A stretch of DNA of 64,000 nt from Streptomyces puniciscabiei (lineage in GTDB: Bacteria > Actinomycetota > Actinomycetes > Streptomycetales > Streptomycetaceae). Both the position numbers and the translations under genes were made by a program. Shown one piece after another: positions 26,986 to 36,525 of the stretch. The DNA lies in assembly GCF_006715785.1 (NCBI RefSeq), contig NZ_VFNX01000001.1, forward strand, positions 2,184,501-2,248,500. The letters are read 5' to 3'. The notes under the pieces were generated by a model, which saw only the letters and a list, made by a program, of their open reading frames with translations, had not been told where the DNA came from and searched no databases. Numbering within the stretch: the first letter of the stretch is position 1; each line of letters starts with the position of its first letter.

Positions 26986-29010
26986 GTGGGTTACGACTCG
27001 ACGCCGTACGACACGGTGTCACACGTGGACGACCCGGTGCCGTACGACACACCGGCGCGCGACGACAGCCCGACCGCCCGTGCCCTGATCGCCCTGGAGC
27101 TGCTGCAGGGCAGCCCGGGCATCACCGCCGCCCGGCTCGCGGAGCGGCTCGGGGTGTCCGAGCGGGCCGCCCGGCGGTACGTCGCCATCCTGCGCGAGGC
27201 CGGGATCCCGGTGGAGTCGGCGCGCGGCCCGTACGGCGGTTACCGGCTCGGCAGGGGCGTCCGGCTGCCACCGCTGGTGTTCTCGGCGCGGGAGGCGCTC
27301 GCCCTGGTGATGGCGGTGCTGGACGGCCATCACGACGCGGCGGATCCGGCCGGGCCGGTGGGCGCGGCGCTCGGCAAGCTGCTGCGGGCGCTGCCGGAGC
27401 CGGTCGCCGCGCCCGCCGCCGCGGTCCGCACGGTGGACACCCGCGGCGGCGATCCCCACGCCTCCGCCCCCGCTCCGGACACCACGGCCGCCCTCGTCGG
27501 GGCCGCGGCCGGCCGGCGACGGCTGCGCCTCGGCTACGACCTCGGGCGCAGGGGCGTACGGGAGATGGAGGTGGACCCGTGGGCGGTGGTGGTCCGGCAC
27601 GGCCGCTGGTATCTGCTGTGCTGGTCGCACACGGCTCACGCGCGCCGGGTGCTGCGGCTGGACCGGGTCACCTCGGTCGCCGCGCTGGACTCCGGCTTCA
27701 CTCCCCCGCCCGGCCTGGACCCCCTGGAGACCGTCGAGGAGCATCTCTCGGAGGGCTGGGCACACGCGGTGGAGGTGCTGATCGACGCGCCGGCCGCGGA
27801 GGTCGCCGAGTGGCTGCCCCGCAGTCTGGGCCGGCCCGAACCCCTCCCGGACGGTGGCACCCGCCTGGTGGCCACGACCGATGAGCCGGCCTGGTACGTC
27901 CGGCAGATCGGCCTGCTCCCGGTGCCGTACCGGATCGCCGGCTCGGCGGAGGTGCGCCGGGCCGCTCGGGAGCTGGGCAGCCGGCTGCTGTCCGCGGCGG
28001 GGGGCGAGGGCGTGCGGGCCGACCAGGGCACGGGGATCGACGGCACGGGGATCGACGGCACGGAGGTCTCTGACTACAGTCAAAGAATGACAGCCTTTGA
28101 CCAGGGTGAAGGAACACCGGTCCGGGCGGAGGACGTGGCCGCCTTCCGCCGCTTCAACCGGTACTTCACACGCCGTATCGGCGTCCTGGACGACCATTAC
28201 CTCGGCCAGGACCGCCCGCTCGGCGAGGCCCGGCTGCTGTTCGAGATCGGTGACGGGGTGTCGCTGCGGGAGCTGCGCGGGCGGCTCGGTCTGGACGCCG
28301 GGTATCTCAGCCGGATGGTGAAGGCGCTCCAGGCGCAGGGCATGGTCCGGCTCGCGGTGCCCGCGCACGACAACCGACTGCGGATGGCCGAGCTCACCCC
28401 GGCCGGACACGCGGAGGTCGCCGAGCAGCAGCGCCGGGCCGATGCCCTGGCCGCCGGCGTCCTCGAAGGCCTCACCCCGGCCCAGCGGGCCGAGCTGGCC
28501 GGGGCCATGGCGACCACGGAGCGGCTGCTGCGGCTGGCCGGGATCACCGTGGAGAGCGTCGACGGCGCCTCGCCGGACGCGCGGGCCTGCCTGGACGCCT
28601 ACGCGGCGGACATCGACGCGCGCTTCCCCGAGGGCTACGACAAGGCGGCCCTGGTACGTCCCGAGGAGGTGACCGGGGAGGCCGGCGCCTTCCTGGTGGC
28701 GTACGAGGAGCGGCGGCCGGTGGGGTGCGGGGCGCTCAGAAGCCTGGCACCCGGGGCCGGTGAGATCCGGCACGTGTGGGTGCACCCGGAGGCGCGCCGG
28801 CTGGGGCTCGCGCGGCGGCTGCTGGCGGGGCTGGAGCGGGAGGCACTGCGGCGGGGCCTCGCGGTCGTACGCCTGGACACGCACACCGTGCTCACCGAGG
28901 CACAGGCGATGTACCGGGCGTGCGGGTACACCGAGATCCCGCGCTACAACGACGACGTCTACGGCGGGCACTGGTTCGAGAAGCGGCTACTTCCCGGCGG
29001 CGGCGCCTGA
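26986..29010 (+). CDS. WYL-domain regulator in frame with a MarR-GNAT protein (apparent fusion)
   Basis: One open frame of 674 residues from GTG 26986, which has GGAGGG at good spacing. Residues about 25-80 form an HTH_11 winged helix (GITAARLAERLGVSERAARRY). Residues about 150-300 form a WYL domain with WYLLCWSHTAHARRVLRLDR. A Gly/Asp/Thr linker with a duplicated 15-base unit (ACGGGGATCGACGGC twice) follows. From about residue 368 come a MarR domain (LRELRGRLGLDAGYLSRMVKAL) and a GNAT acetyltransferase (HVWVHPEARRLGLARRLLAGLE). MarR-GNAT proteins of about 307 residues usually stand alone, so this is either a true fusion or two genes whose separating stop was lost. The 3' end overlaps the convergent LysR gene by 24 bases. 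Confidence 0.65.
   Translation: MGYDSTPYDTVSHVDDPVPYDTPARDDSPTARALIALELLQGSPGITAARLAERLGVSERAARRYVAILREAGIPVESARGPYGGYRLGRGVRLPPLVFSAREALALVMAVLDGHHDAADPAGPVGAALGKLLRALPEPVAAPAAAVRTVDTRGGDPHASAPAPDTTAALVGAAAGRRRLRLGYDLGRRGVREMEVDPWAVVVRHGRWYLLCWSHTAHARRVLRLDRVTSVAALDSGFTPPPGLDPLETVEEHLSEGWAHAVEVLIDAPAAEVAEWLPRSLGRPEPLPDGGTRLVATTDEPAWYVRQIGLLPVPYRIAGSAEVRRAARELGSRLLSAAGGEGVRADQGTGIDGTGIDGTEVSDYSQRMTAFDQGEGTPVRAEDVAAFRRFNRYFTRRIGVLDDHYLGQDRPLGEARLLFEIGDGVSLRELRGRLGLDAGYLSRMVKALQAQGMVRLAVPAHDNRLRMAELTPAGHAEVAEQQRRADALAAGVLEGLTPAQRAELAGAMATTERLLRLAGITVESVDGASPDARACLDAYAADIDARFPEGYDKAALVRPEEVTGEAGAFLVAYEERRPVGCGALRSLAPGAGEIRHVWVHPEARRLGLARRLLAGLEREALRRGLAVVRLDTHTVLTEAQAMYRACGYTEIPRYNDDVYGGHWFEKRLLPGGGA
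28068..28085. promoter_or_regulatory. Palindromic operator at the WYL/MarR junction
   Basis: CTCTGACT-AC-AGTCAAAG: the inner TGACT/AGTCA arms are exact and the outer CT/AG also pair. It lies one base before the internal ATG 28087. MarR-type regulators commonly bind such short inverted repeats in their own promoters; the link to this protein is inference. Confidence 0.5.
28087..29010 (+). CDS. Possible separately translated MarR-GNAT protein from an internal start
   Basis: The ATG at 28087 begins MTAFDQGEGTPVRAEDVAAF, the usual start of Streptomyces MarR-GNAT proteins, and gives 307 residues, the normal length. A palindrome (28068-28085) sits immediately before this ATG, as expected for an autoregulated MarR promoter, and GGAGG occurs at 28062-28066, rather far away. 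The downstream frame encodes an HTH of MarR type and an acetyltransferase with the acetyl-CoA loop RRLGLARR. It may therefore be an independent gene lying in frame with the WYL gene. Confidence 0.5.
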   Translation: MTAFDQGEGTPVRAEDVAAFRRFNRYFTRRIGVLDDHYLGQDRPLGEARLLFEIGDGVSLRELRGRLGLDAGYLSRMVKALQAQGMVRLAVPAHDNRLRMAELTPAGHAEVAEQQRRADALAAGVLEGLTPAQRAELAGAMATTERLLRLAGITVESVDGASPDARACLDAYAADIDARFPEGYDKAALVRPEEVTGEAGAFLVAYEERRPVGCGALRSLAPGAGEIRHVWVHPEARRLGLARRLLAGLEREALRRGLAVVRLDTHTVLTEAQAMYRACGYTEIPRYNDDVYGGHWFEKRLLPGGGA

Positions 29011-29913
29011 CACCTCGGTCATCAACTCCCGTACGCAGGCGCGCAGCCAGGCGTGGGCGGGATCGGCGTCGTGCCGGGGGTGCCAGGCGAGACCCACCTC
29101 GACCTTGGGGAGTTCCAGGGGGACCTCGAAGACGACGAGGCCGAGGGCGTCCGCCATCGGGCGGCCGTAGGCGGTGGTCAGCCCGATCAGGTCGGTCTCG
29201 CGCAGCACGAACAGCGAGGCCGGGAAGGTACCGACGCTGCCCACCACCCGGCGGCTGAGGCCGAGTTCGGCCAGGGCGTCGTCGACCGGGCCGCGCTGCC
29301 TGCCGCGCCGGGAGACGACGAGGTGACCGGCCTGCCCGGCGAACCGCTCGGGCGTCAACTCCCCCTCCAGCAGGGGGTGTCCGGACCGTACGACGCCCAG
29401 CATGCGCTCCTCGTACACCGTCTCCACATGCACCTCGGGGGCGGTGGTGTCGATCACCCCGACCTCCAGGTCGGCGGTGCCCTGGCGCAGGAACGGAGCG
29501 TCCACATGGCTCTCGGACAGGAAGCGCAGACGGACGCCGGGGGCCTCGCGGGCGACGCGGGCGAAGAGGGCGGCGCCGTGCGTGGCCCAGACGGCGTCGT
29601 GGCCGAGGATCGTGAAGGTACGGGAAACCATCCGCAGGTCGGTGTCGCGGCCCGGCGCGAACAGGGCCCGTGCCCGCTCCACCACCGCGCCCACCTCGGC
29701 CCGTACGGCCAGCGCGTGCGGAGTGGGCACCATCCGGCGTCCGGCCCGCACCAGGATCGGATCGCCGAGCGCCTTGCGGATGCGGCCGAGCGTGCGGCTC
29801 ATGGCGGGCTCGGACAGATGCAGCCGGCGGGCGGCACCCTGCACGCTCTGTTCCTCCAGCAGCACGTCCAGCGCGACCAGCAGATTCAGGTCCAGCCCGG
29901 TGGATTGCGTCAT
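28987..29913 (-). CDS. LysR family transcriptional regulator
   Basis: 308 residues, the standard LysR length. The N-terminal winged helix reads LDLNLLVALDVLLEEQSVQGAARRLHLSEPAMSRTLGRIR and is followed by the two-lobed effector domain. The start ATG at 29913 faces the MFS gene start (30012), a divergent arrangement typical of LysR regulators with their target, so it probably controls the MFS exporter. The 3' end overlaps the GNAT end by 24 bases. The effector is unknown. Confidence 0.93.
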   Translation of the reverse strand: MTQSTGLDLNLLVALDVLLEEQSVQGAARRLHLSEPAMSRTLGRIRKALGDPILVRAGRRMVPTPHALAVRAEVGAVVERARALFAPGRDTDLRMVSRTFTILGHDAVWATHGAALFARVAREAPGVRLRFLSESHVDAPFLRQGTADLEVGVIDTTAPEVHVETVYEERMLGVVRSGHPLLEGELTPERFAGQAGHLVVSRRGRQRGPVDDALAELGLSRRVVGSVGTFPASLFVLRETDLIGLTTAYGRPMADALGLVVFEVPLELPKVEVGLAWHPRHDADPAHAWLRACVRELMTEVSGAAAGK

Positions 29914-30011
29914 GTGCAGGTATCCCTTGCGAAGGTTGCACTGGAATGCAGGTCACCGCTGAGCCTACGGTGAGGGCGATCCCACCACCTCCGAAGCTCC
30001 CGGGAGGAGCC

Positions 30012-31493
30012 GTGCCCGCGCACGCCCTGAAACGCCCCACCCTGCTCGCGCTGTGCGCCTGCGTCCTGGTCGCCCAGAGCATGGTCGCCGCCATCAACCT
30101 CCTCATCCCGCAACTGAGTTCGTCGTCGCTGCACCCCTCGCACACCGAGATCCTGTGGACCGTCGACGCCTACGTCATCGTCTTCGCGGGCCTGCTCATC
30201 CCGGCCGGCGCGCTCGGCGACCGGTACGGCCGCAAGGGCGCCCTGCTCACCGGGCTCGCCCTGTTCGCGGCGGGCGCCGCCACCAGCGCGCTCGCGACCG
30301 GCCCCGCCATGCTGATAGCGGGCCGGGGGCTGTCCGGCGCCGGAGCGGCCCTGATCACCCCGGCCACCCTCTCGATCCTGATGCAGCTGTCCGCGCCGGA
30401 ACGCCGCGTCCGCTCGATGGGCGCCTGGACGCTGTCGATCGGCCTGGGCGGCGCGGCCGGCAACCTGGGCGGCGGACTGGCCGGGCAGTTCCTCACCTGG
30501 CGCGCCCTGTTCGCGGTGATGGTCCCGCTGGCCGCCGTACTCGCCGCGGCCGCCGCGCTCACGGTCCCGCGCACCGAACGCGCCACCGCCGCCCGCCCCG
30601 ACCCGCTCGGCACCCTGCTGCTCACCGCGGGCCTGGTCGCGGTCCTGTTCGGCATCATCGAGGGCCCGACGTACGGCTGGGGCTCCGCGCGCATCCTCGG
30701 TGCCTTCGCGGCGGGCGCGCTGCTGATCGCGGCCTTCACCCTGCACGCCCTGCGCTCGGCGGCGCCCCTCTTCGACCCGCGGGTCTTCGCCTCGCCCCGC
30801 CTGCGCTCGGCCTCCCTCGGCACGGCCACCGCGTTCTTCGGCCTGTTCTCCCTGTTCTTCGTCAACTCGCAGTACCTGCAGGGCGTGAAGGGCTTCGGCC
30901 CCGCCGTCACGGGGGTGGCGATCATGCCCCTGGTCTTCGGGATGGCCGCGTCCCAGAAGCTGGCCACCCGCTGGGCCGGCCACCCGCGCGCGGTCATCGG
31001 CGTCGGCCTCGCCCTCATCGGCCTCGGCCTGCTCGGCGCGTCCACGGCCGACGCCGGCACGCCCTACGCGGTGTTCGTCTGCTGGCTCCTGGTCATCTCC
31101 GCCGGCGCCGGCCTCTCCATGCCGGCCCTGACCATCGGCGTGGTCACTTCCCTCCCCGCCCACCAGGCGGGCCTCGGCTCCGGCCTCGGCACGACGGCCC
31201 GGGAGACGGGGGCCGCGCTGGGCGTCGCCGTCACCGGCACGGTGCTGTCGGCCCACGCCGACCTGCTCCACGGCATGGGCCCGGCGCTGCGGACGGTGGG
31301 GGTGGTGGTGCTGGGGGCCACGGCGCTGGTGGTGGCGGGATATGGAAAGCGCCCTGAAGGGAAGCGCCCCAAAGGGGCGCGGGGCTCTGCCGGATGTGCG
31401 GCTACCGCCGCGCGGGCGCGAGCAACCCACCGCATACCCGCAGACGGCAAACGCCCGGCACCCCTACCGCGGGATGCCGAGCGTTTGCCGTAG
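30012..31493 (+). CDS. MFS drug-efflux transporter (DHA2-like)
   Basis: 493 residues with about 14 TM helices. Major facilitator motif A is visible as GALGDRYGRKGALL after helix 2, and the helix-5 region GRGLSGAGAALITPATLSIL is typical of EmrB/QacA-type exporters. GTG 30012 is chosen for its strong GGGAGGAG site; ATG 29946 is in frame but lacks one. The last 45-50 residues after AGYG are hydrophilic and come from a dispersed repeat and a terminator hairpin, so the ancestral stop was probably earlier. Divergent from a LysR regulator. The substrate is unknown. Confidence 0.88.
   Translation: MPAHALKRPTLLALCACVLVAQSMVAAINLLIPQLSSSSLHPSHTEILWTVDAYVIVFAGLLIPAGALGDRYGRKGALLTGLALFAAGAATSALATGPAMLIAGRGLSGAGAALITPATLSILMQLSAPERRVRSMGAWTLSIGLGGAAGNLGGGLAGQFLTWRALFAVMVPLAAVLAAAAALTVPRTERATAARPDPLGTLLLTAGLVAVLFGIIEGPTYGWGSARILGAFAAGALLIAAFTLHALRSAAPLFDPRVFASPRLRSASLGTATAFFGLFSLFFVNSQYLQGVKGFGPAVTGVAIMPLVFGMAASQKLATRWAGHPRAVIGVGLALIGLGLLGASTADAGTPYAVFVCWLLVISAGAGLSMPALTIGVVTSLPAHQAGLGSGLGTTARETGAALGVAVTGTVLSAHADLLHGMGPALRTVGVVVLGATALVVAGYGKRPEGKRPKGARGSAGCAATAARARATHRIPADGKRPAPLPRDAERLP
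31350..31445 (+). repeat. Dispersed GC-rich Streptomyces hairpin repeat, copy B
   Basis: Plus strand: GAAGCGCCCCAAAGGGGCGC, GGGGCTCTGCCGG, ATGTGCGGCTACCGCCGCGC and GGGCGCGAGCAACCCACCGC. The order and spacing of blocks match copy A (8899-8968, minus strand). Here it is read through as the C-terminal tail of the MFS gene (GKRPKGARGSAG and onward). Confidence 0.6.
31445..31490. terminator. Bidirectional terminator between the MFS gene and mdh
   Basis: A 20-bp stem with two mismatches: CGGCAAACGCCCGGCACCCC, loop TACCGC, GGGATGCCGAGCGTTTGCCG. It overlaps the last codons of the MFS frame (stop 31493) and ends 15 bases after the mdh stop (31506). It is well placed to end both convergent transcripts. 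Confidence 0.75.
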
Positions 31494-31505
31494 CTCCGGA
31501 ACTTC

Positions 31506-32582
<1,077 letters not shown>

Positions 32583-32663
32583 TCAGGCTATCGCGCATCC
32601 GGCATGCGAGACGTCCCGGGCCGTGTGGATCACCCCACAAGTCGGGGATGCGTCGAACGAAAG

Positions 32664-32709
32664 GGCGGCCGCCCGTCCGGGAGAGGGGGAGAGGACGGAG
32701 GCGGCCGCC
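32664..32709. terminator. Hairpin between the DUF2690 gene and mdh
   Basis: GGCGGCCGCC CGTCC and GGACG (GA) GGCGGCCGCC can form a 15-bp stem with a two-base bulge around a G/A-rich loop. It lies about 290 bases downstream of the DUF2690 gene stop and upstream of the mdh promoter, so it may terminate the former. No U-tract. Confidence 0.35.
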
Positions 32710-32846
32710 AGGTGGGGGTACCGAACGTGCCGGACTCCCGTGGGGGGTATTGGGCCGCCTGCCCAGAATCCGGCCCGCCATGCACCCGGTCCCGGAATTT
32801 CATCCTCCCGATTCCCCGCACGTCGTACGCCGGATGTGCCGCGGCC

Positions 32847-32934
32847 CGTATGCGCTGCTCAGAGCGGCCGTATGCGCTGCTCGGGGCGCCCGCCGGCCCT
32901 CCTCGGGGCGCCCGTCGGCCCTGCTCGGGGCGCC
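32847..32934. repeat. Four 22-base tandem repeats in a 506-base intergenic region
   Basis: Units start at 32847, 32869, 32891 and 32913. The first two begin CGTATGCGCTGCTC and the last two CG(C/T)CGGCCCT(C/G)CTC; three end GGGGCGCC and the first ends AGAGCGGC. There are no spacers. The whole gene-free stretch 32496-33001 otherwise holds the mdh leader palindrome, one hairpin and no recognisable gene. Confidence 0.7.
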
Positions 32935-33001
32935 CGTTCCGCCACACGCCGGGCGGCGGGAGTGCCCCGGCCCGCCCCGTTCGGCGTCGGTCGCCGATCC
33001 C

Positions 33002-34585
33002 CTATGTGGTGCACCCCGTGCGCCCGGACGCCAGGATCGCGCAGGCCTTGGCCTCTGCCGCGTTCTTCACGGCGACCATCGGGGTGTAGGCGATGGTGTC
33101 GCCGGCGCCGGAGGTCTGGCCGGTCTGCCGGGCCTTCCCGGCGGACACCTGGACCTCGTCGCCCTGGGCGGCACCGGTGATGCGGCCCCAGGCGGTGCCG
33201 CAGGCCTTGCTGTAGCGGACCTCCAGGGTGGTGGTGCCGACGGTGGCGGTCTTGGCGGTGGTCACCAGTTCGCCGCTGCACCCCATGGCCTCGGCGTCCT
33301 TGCCGTCACAGGCGGAGCCGGCGCACTTGACCCCGGGCGGCGGGGTCGCGTGCGCGGTGGCGCTGGGGGACGGCCGCTTGCCGGCGTTCGCGTGCTTGGC
33401 GCCGCCCCGGTCGGTGAAGAAGAAGACGGCGCCGATGACGACGAGCACGCCGACGAGCCCCGCGAGGAACATGATCACCCGCTGCCGGCCGGCCTTCCCC
33501 GGTGCCGGGGTGCCGACGCCGGTGGGGCCGGGCTCAGCCGGCCGGCCGTCGTACGGGCTCGGGGTGGCCGCGGTCCAGCCGGGGCCCTCGGGCGAGCCGG
33601 CGGGCCGCGCACCGTTCGCGGCGGTGGCACCGGCCCCCGCGCGCGCCCCGGCTCCGGGGCGGGCGCTCGCCTTGGACGGGCCCTGATACCCGGCCAGACC
33701 CCAGGAGTTGGCGCCCGCGGCCCCGCCGCGCCCGGCGCCGTCCCGGCCGGCCGGACCCGGGCCCGCGTCGCCGGCCGGCCCCCGCCCAGCCGCATCGGCC
33801 GTCCCCCGGCCCGCTCCGTCGGCTGTACCCGGACCTGCCGCGTCGGCGGTCCCGAGGCCCGAGCCGCCGCCCGGCACCCCGGCCGCACCGCTCCCCGAAC
33901 CGTCACCGGCCGAGCCACTACCCGAACCGTCGACCGCCCCGCGCCCCGCACCACCGGCGGAGCCACGACCGGAACCGCCGACCGGGCCACGCCCAGAACC
34001 ATCGGCCCGACCAGAACCCTCGCCCCGACCGGAGCCGTCGGCCCGATCACGCCCCCCGGCCCGATCAGGACCTGCCGCCCGATCACGGCCGTCGCCCCGC
34101 TCACGCCCCGCGCCCTCCCGCGCGTCGGCGTCAGGGGCCGTCGGCTGGGCGGGGATCGTCGGGGAGACACCGGCCGGACCGGCGATCCCCGTGGCCGCGC
34201 CGGCGCCCTTGCGGCCGGACGGGCCGCCGGTCGCCTCCGCCGCGCCGAACTCCCCGAGCGCGGCGCGCGCCTGGGAGATGCGGATCGCCTCCATGGTGCG
34301 GTCGTGCCGCATCTCGGCCCGGCTCCAGGCGCGTTCGGCCAGCTCCCACATCGTGGTCAGATGCACCAGGTTGGTGCCGGTGACCTCGGCGAGCGCGACG
34401 ATCGCCCCCTTGGGCGCGAGCAGCCGGCCGCCCAGGTAACGCTCCCAGGACGTCTTGCTGTAGCCCGTGCGGTCGGCGAGTGCCGCGACGCTCAGGCCGC
34501 TGCGGTCCACGAGCCGCCGCACCTGCTGGGTGAACTCCTTGATCTGCGGATCCAGTTCCTCCGGCAGATCTTTCCAACGAGGCAT
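33002..34585 (-). CDS. HTH protein with long low-complexity linker, TM helix and extracellular DUF2690 domain
   Basis: 527 residues. Residues about 1-70 contain an XRE-type helix-turn-helix (SGLSVAALADRTGYSKTSWERYL). Residues about 115-370 are a Gly/Ala/Arg/Pro/Asp-rich linker with many GSGRG and DGAGRG units. One TM helix follows at about 393-413 (VIMFLAGLVGVLVVIGAVFFF). The outer domain has six cysteines and CAGSACDGKDAEAMGC plus LEVRYSKACGTAWGRI, matching DUF2690. Such proteins may link an external signal to DNA or to cytoskeletal partners (RodZ-like layout); this is inference. Start ATG 34585 follows GGGGGGAAG. Confidence 0.82.
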   Translation of the reverse strand: MPRWKDLPEELDPQIKEFTQQVRRLVDRSGLSVAALADRTGYSKTSWERYLGGRLLAPKGAIVALAEVTGTNLVHLTTMWELAERAWSRAEMRHDRTMEAIRISQARAALGEFGAAEATGGPSGRKGAGAATGIAGPAGVSPTIPAQPTAPDADAREGAGRERGDGRDRAAGPDRAGGRDRADGSGRGEGSGRADGSGRGPVGGSGRGSAGGAGRGAVDGSGSGSAGDGSGSGAAGVPGGGSGLGTADAAGPGTADGAGRGTADAAGRGPAGDAGPGPAGRDGAGRGGAAGANSWGLAGYQGPSKASARPGAGARAGAGATAANGARPAGSPEGPGWTAATPSPYDGRPAEPGPTGVGTPAPGKAGRQRVIMFLAGLVGVLVVIGAVFFFTDRGGAKHANAGKRPSPSATAHATPPPGVKCAGSACDGKDAEAMGCSGELVTTAKTATVGTTTLEVRYSKACGTAWGRITGAAQGDEVQVSAGKARQTGQTSGAGDTIAYTPMVAVKNAAEAKACAILASGRTGCTT

Positions 34586-35032
34586 CGCTTCCCCCCTACT
34601 TTCCCCCGTCCTGGCTACCCACAAGGATGCACTCCCTAAGGATCCCAGTTCCCGGAGTGGGGGCGCGCGGGAGCACGGACGGCGCGCGGACACCGTAGCG
34701 GAACGGTCACTTCCGTGCCACAGCGCAAGGACAGCCGTTGAACAGGGGATTCACGGGCGGAAGGCTGAGTACGGCGGCGGTTCGCCTCCCTTCGGGGGTG
34801 GGGGCGAGCTGCCGCTCAGCCGCCCGGGCTCACCGTCCATCACGAGCGGGCGGGGCGTCAGCGGTCGCATCGCCGCAGGGTAACGCCCGAGGCCGGAGGC
34901 GGGAGTCAACCCTGGGGGGTAGTACGGAAGTTGCAGCGACCGGCGGCCCGCCACCCGGGGTGGTGGGGGAGTTCGGTCCGCCGGTGGACGCGGGGCCCGG
35001 GCGGGCGGCCGTACCGTCGGGGTACGGGGGAA
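34586..35032. other. Gene-free stretch upstream of the DUF2690 gene
   Basis: About 450 bases with no frame that looks like a protein, no tRNA and no riboswitch that I recognise. It should hold the promoter of the DUF2690 gene (minus strand). The stretch is GC-rich with several short G-runs and small inverted repeats (GGGGTACCGT-type elements near 35010), but nothing that can be assigned. Confidence 0.4.
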
Positions 35033-35075
35033 CGCCGGTGGCCCGCGTCCCGGGGGGAGGCGCGGGCCACCGGCG
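35033..35075. terminator. Terminator after folD-DUF3017
   Basis: Exact 15-bp stem CGCCGGTGGCCCGCG / CGCGGGCCACCGGCG around a 13-base loop, 12 bases beyond the DUF3017 stop on the minus strand. It ends the folD operon. Confidence 0.8.
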
Positions 35076-35087
35076 TCGCGGACTCGG

Positions 35088-35579
35088 CTATTTGTTGCTG
35101 ATCGTGACGTGCAGGAGATCCTTCAGGAACGGGATCTCGAGCCACGGTTTGGGCTGGGCCATCATCGCCAGCAGGACGATCGCGAGGCCGAGGACGCCGT
35201 AGGTGGCGATGTCCGTGAAGCGGGAGCGTACGGCGAGCATGCCGACGCTCGGAAGTATCCAGCGCAGGACCGCGCCGGCCAGCAGGGCCGCGCCGATCAG
35301 CAGGGTGCCGGCGCGGAACACGTCGAGGGCGGTCAGCAGCAGACCGCACGCGACCCCGCCGAGCACCACGAGCAGGGGCCACTGCCGTGCCGGGGCCGGG
35401 GCGTCACCGGACGCGGCCCGGCCGCCGCCCTCGGGCCGCGCGGTGTCCCTGGTGATCCGTGGGAAGCGGCGGGTGGTCCGCTCCGGACGCTCCTCGGCGT
35501 CGTGCGCCCCGCGGGCGACCGCGCCCGCGCTCTGCGTGCCGCGGGTGACCGCCCCCGCGCGGGCTCCCTCAGCCGGCAC
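35088..35579 (-). CDS. DUF3017 membrane protein
   Basis: 163 residues. The first 65 are polar and rich in Arg, Gly and Ala; three hydrophobic helices follow (about 68-84, 90-106, 128-142), ending [17 protein letters not shown]. This matches the DUF3017 family, which is found next to folD in many actinobacteria. The start ATG overlaps the folD stop by 11 bases, so the two are translated together. The function is unknown; the constant partnership with folD is the only clue. Confidence 0.85.
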   Translation of the reverse strand: MPAEGARAGAVTRGTQSAGAVARGAHDAEERPERTTRRFPRITRDTARPEGGGRAASGDAPAPARQWPLLVVLGGVACGLLLTALDVFRAGTLLIGAALLAGAVLRWILPSVGMLAVRSRFTDIATYGVLGLAIVLLAMMAQPKPWLEIPFLKDLLHVTISNK

Positions 35580-36423
35580 TGCGCTCCGCCGCCTCGACCA
35601 CGTTGACCAGCAGCTGCGCCCGGGTCATCGGGCCCACGCCACCGGGGTTCGGAGAGATCCAGCCGGCCACCTCGACGACGTCCGGGTGGACGTCACCCAT
35701 GATCTTGCCCTCGGCGTTGCGGGAGACACCGACGTCCAGGACGGCGGCGCCCGGCTTGACGTCCTCGGCCCGGATCAGGTGCGGGGAGCCGGCCGCGGCG
35801 ATGACGATGTCGGCCCGCCTCAGGTGGGCGGACAGATCGCGGGTGCCGGTGTGGCACTGGGTCACGGTGGCGTTCTCGCTGCGCCGGGTGAGCAGCAGCG
35901 GCATGGGCCGGCCGATGGTGACACCGCGGCCGACGACCACGACCTCGGCGCCCTTGATCTCCACCCCGTGGGCCCGGAGCAGGGAGAGGATGCCGTTCGG
36001 GGTGCAGGGCAGCGGGGCCGGCTCGTTCAGGACCAGCCGGCCCAGGTTCATCGGGTGGAGCCCGTCGGCGTCCTTGGCGGGATCCATCAGCTCCAGGATG
36101 CGGTTCTCGTCGATGCCCTTGGGCAGCGGCAGCTGGACGATGTAACCGGTGCAGGCCGGGTCCTCGTTCAGCTCCCGTACGACCGCCTCGATCTCCTCCT
36201 GGGTGGCCGTGCCCGGCAGCTCGCGCTGGATGGAGGCGATGCCGACCTGCGCGCAGTCGCGGTGCTTGCCGGCGACGTACTTCTGACTGCCGGGGTCGTC
36301 CCCGACCAGGATCGTGCCGAGGCCGGGCGTGACGCCCTTCTCCTTCAGCGCCGCCACGCGGGCGGTCAGATCGGACTTGATCGCGGCTGCGGTGGCCTTG
36401 CCATCGAGAATCTGGGCGGTCAT
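35569..36423 (-). CDS. folD: Bifunctional methylene-THF dehydrogenase/methenyl-THF cyclohydrolase
   Basis: 284 residues, the normal FolD length. Family segments are [24 protein letters not shown] with the catalytic Lys (Y-V-x-x-K), [26 protein letters not shown], the NADP loop [13 protein letters not shown] and [13 protein letters not shown]. It converts 5,10-methylene-THF to 10-formyl-THF in the cytosol, feeding purN/purH. I looked for a ZTP riboswitch in its leader and saw none. Its promoter must lie in 36424-36685, shared with the divergent gene at 36686. Confidence 0.96.
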   Translation of the reverse strand: MTAQILDGKATAAAIKSDLTARVAALKEKGVTPGLGTILVGDDPGSQKYVAGKHRDCAQVGIASIQRELPGTATQEEIEAVVRELNEDPACTGYIVQLPLPKGIDENRILELMDPAKDADGLHPMNLGRLVLNEPAPLPCTPNGILSLLRAHGVEIKGAEVVVVGRGVTIGRPMPLLLTRRSENATVTQCHTGTRDLSAHLRRADIVIAAAGSPHLIRAEDVKPGAAVLDVGVSRNAEGKIMGDVHPDVVEVAGWISPNPGGVGPMTRAQLLVNVVEAAERSAG

Positions 36424-36507
36424 GCCCCCATCCTCGCGGATGACCCGCCCCCGGTTCCAATCCGGGTGGCCGGACGTCCTGCGGCATTGTCAGCAGATGA
36501 TCGATGA

Positions 36508-36525
36508 TGTTGCACTTGCACAACA
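36508..36525. promoter_or_regulatory. Operator-like inverted repeat between folD and the 36686 gene
   Basis: TGTTG-CACTTGCA-CAACA: exact 5-base arms with a partly symmetric centre that also contains the direct repeat TTGCAC TTGCAC. It lies about 85 bases upstream of folD in a 262-base divergent intergenic region. The assignment is weak. Confidence 0.25.

Noticed and set aside
32847..32934. CRISPR array
   Set aside because: The 22-base units abut each other without spacers and there are no cas genes.
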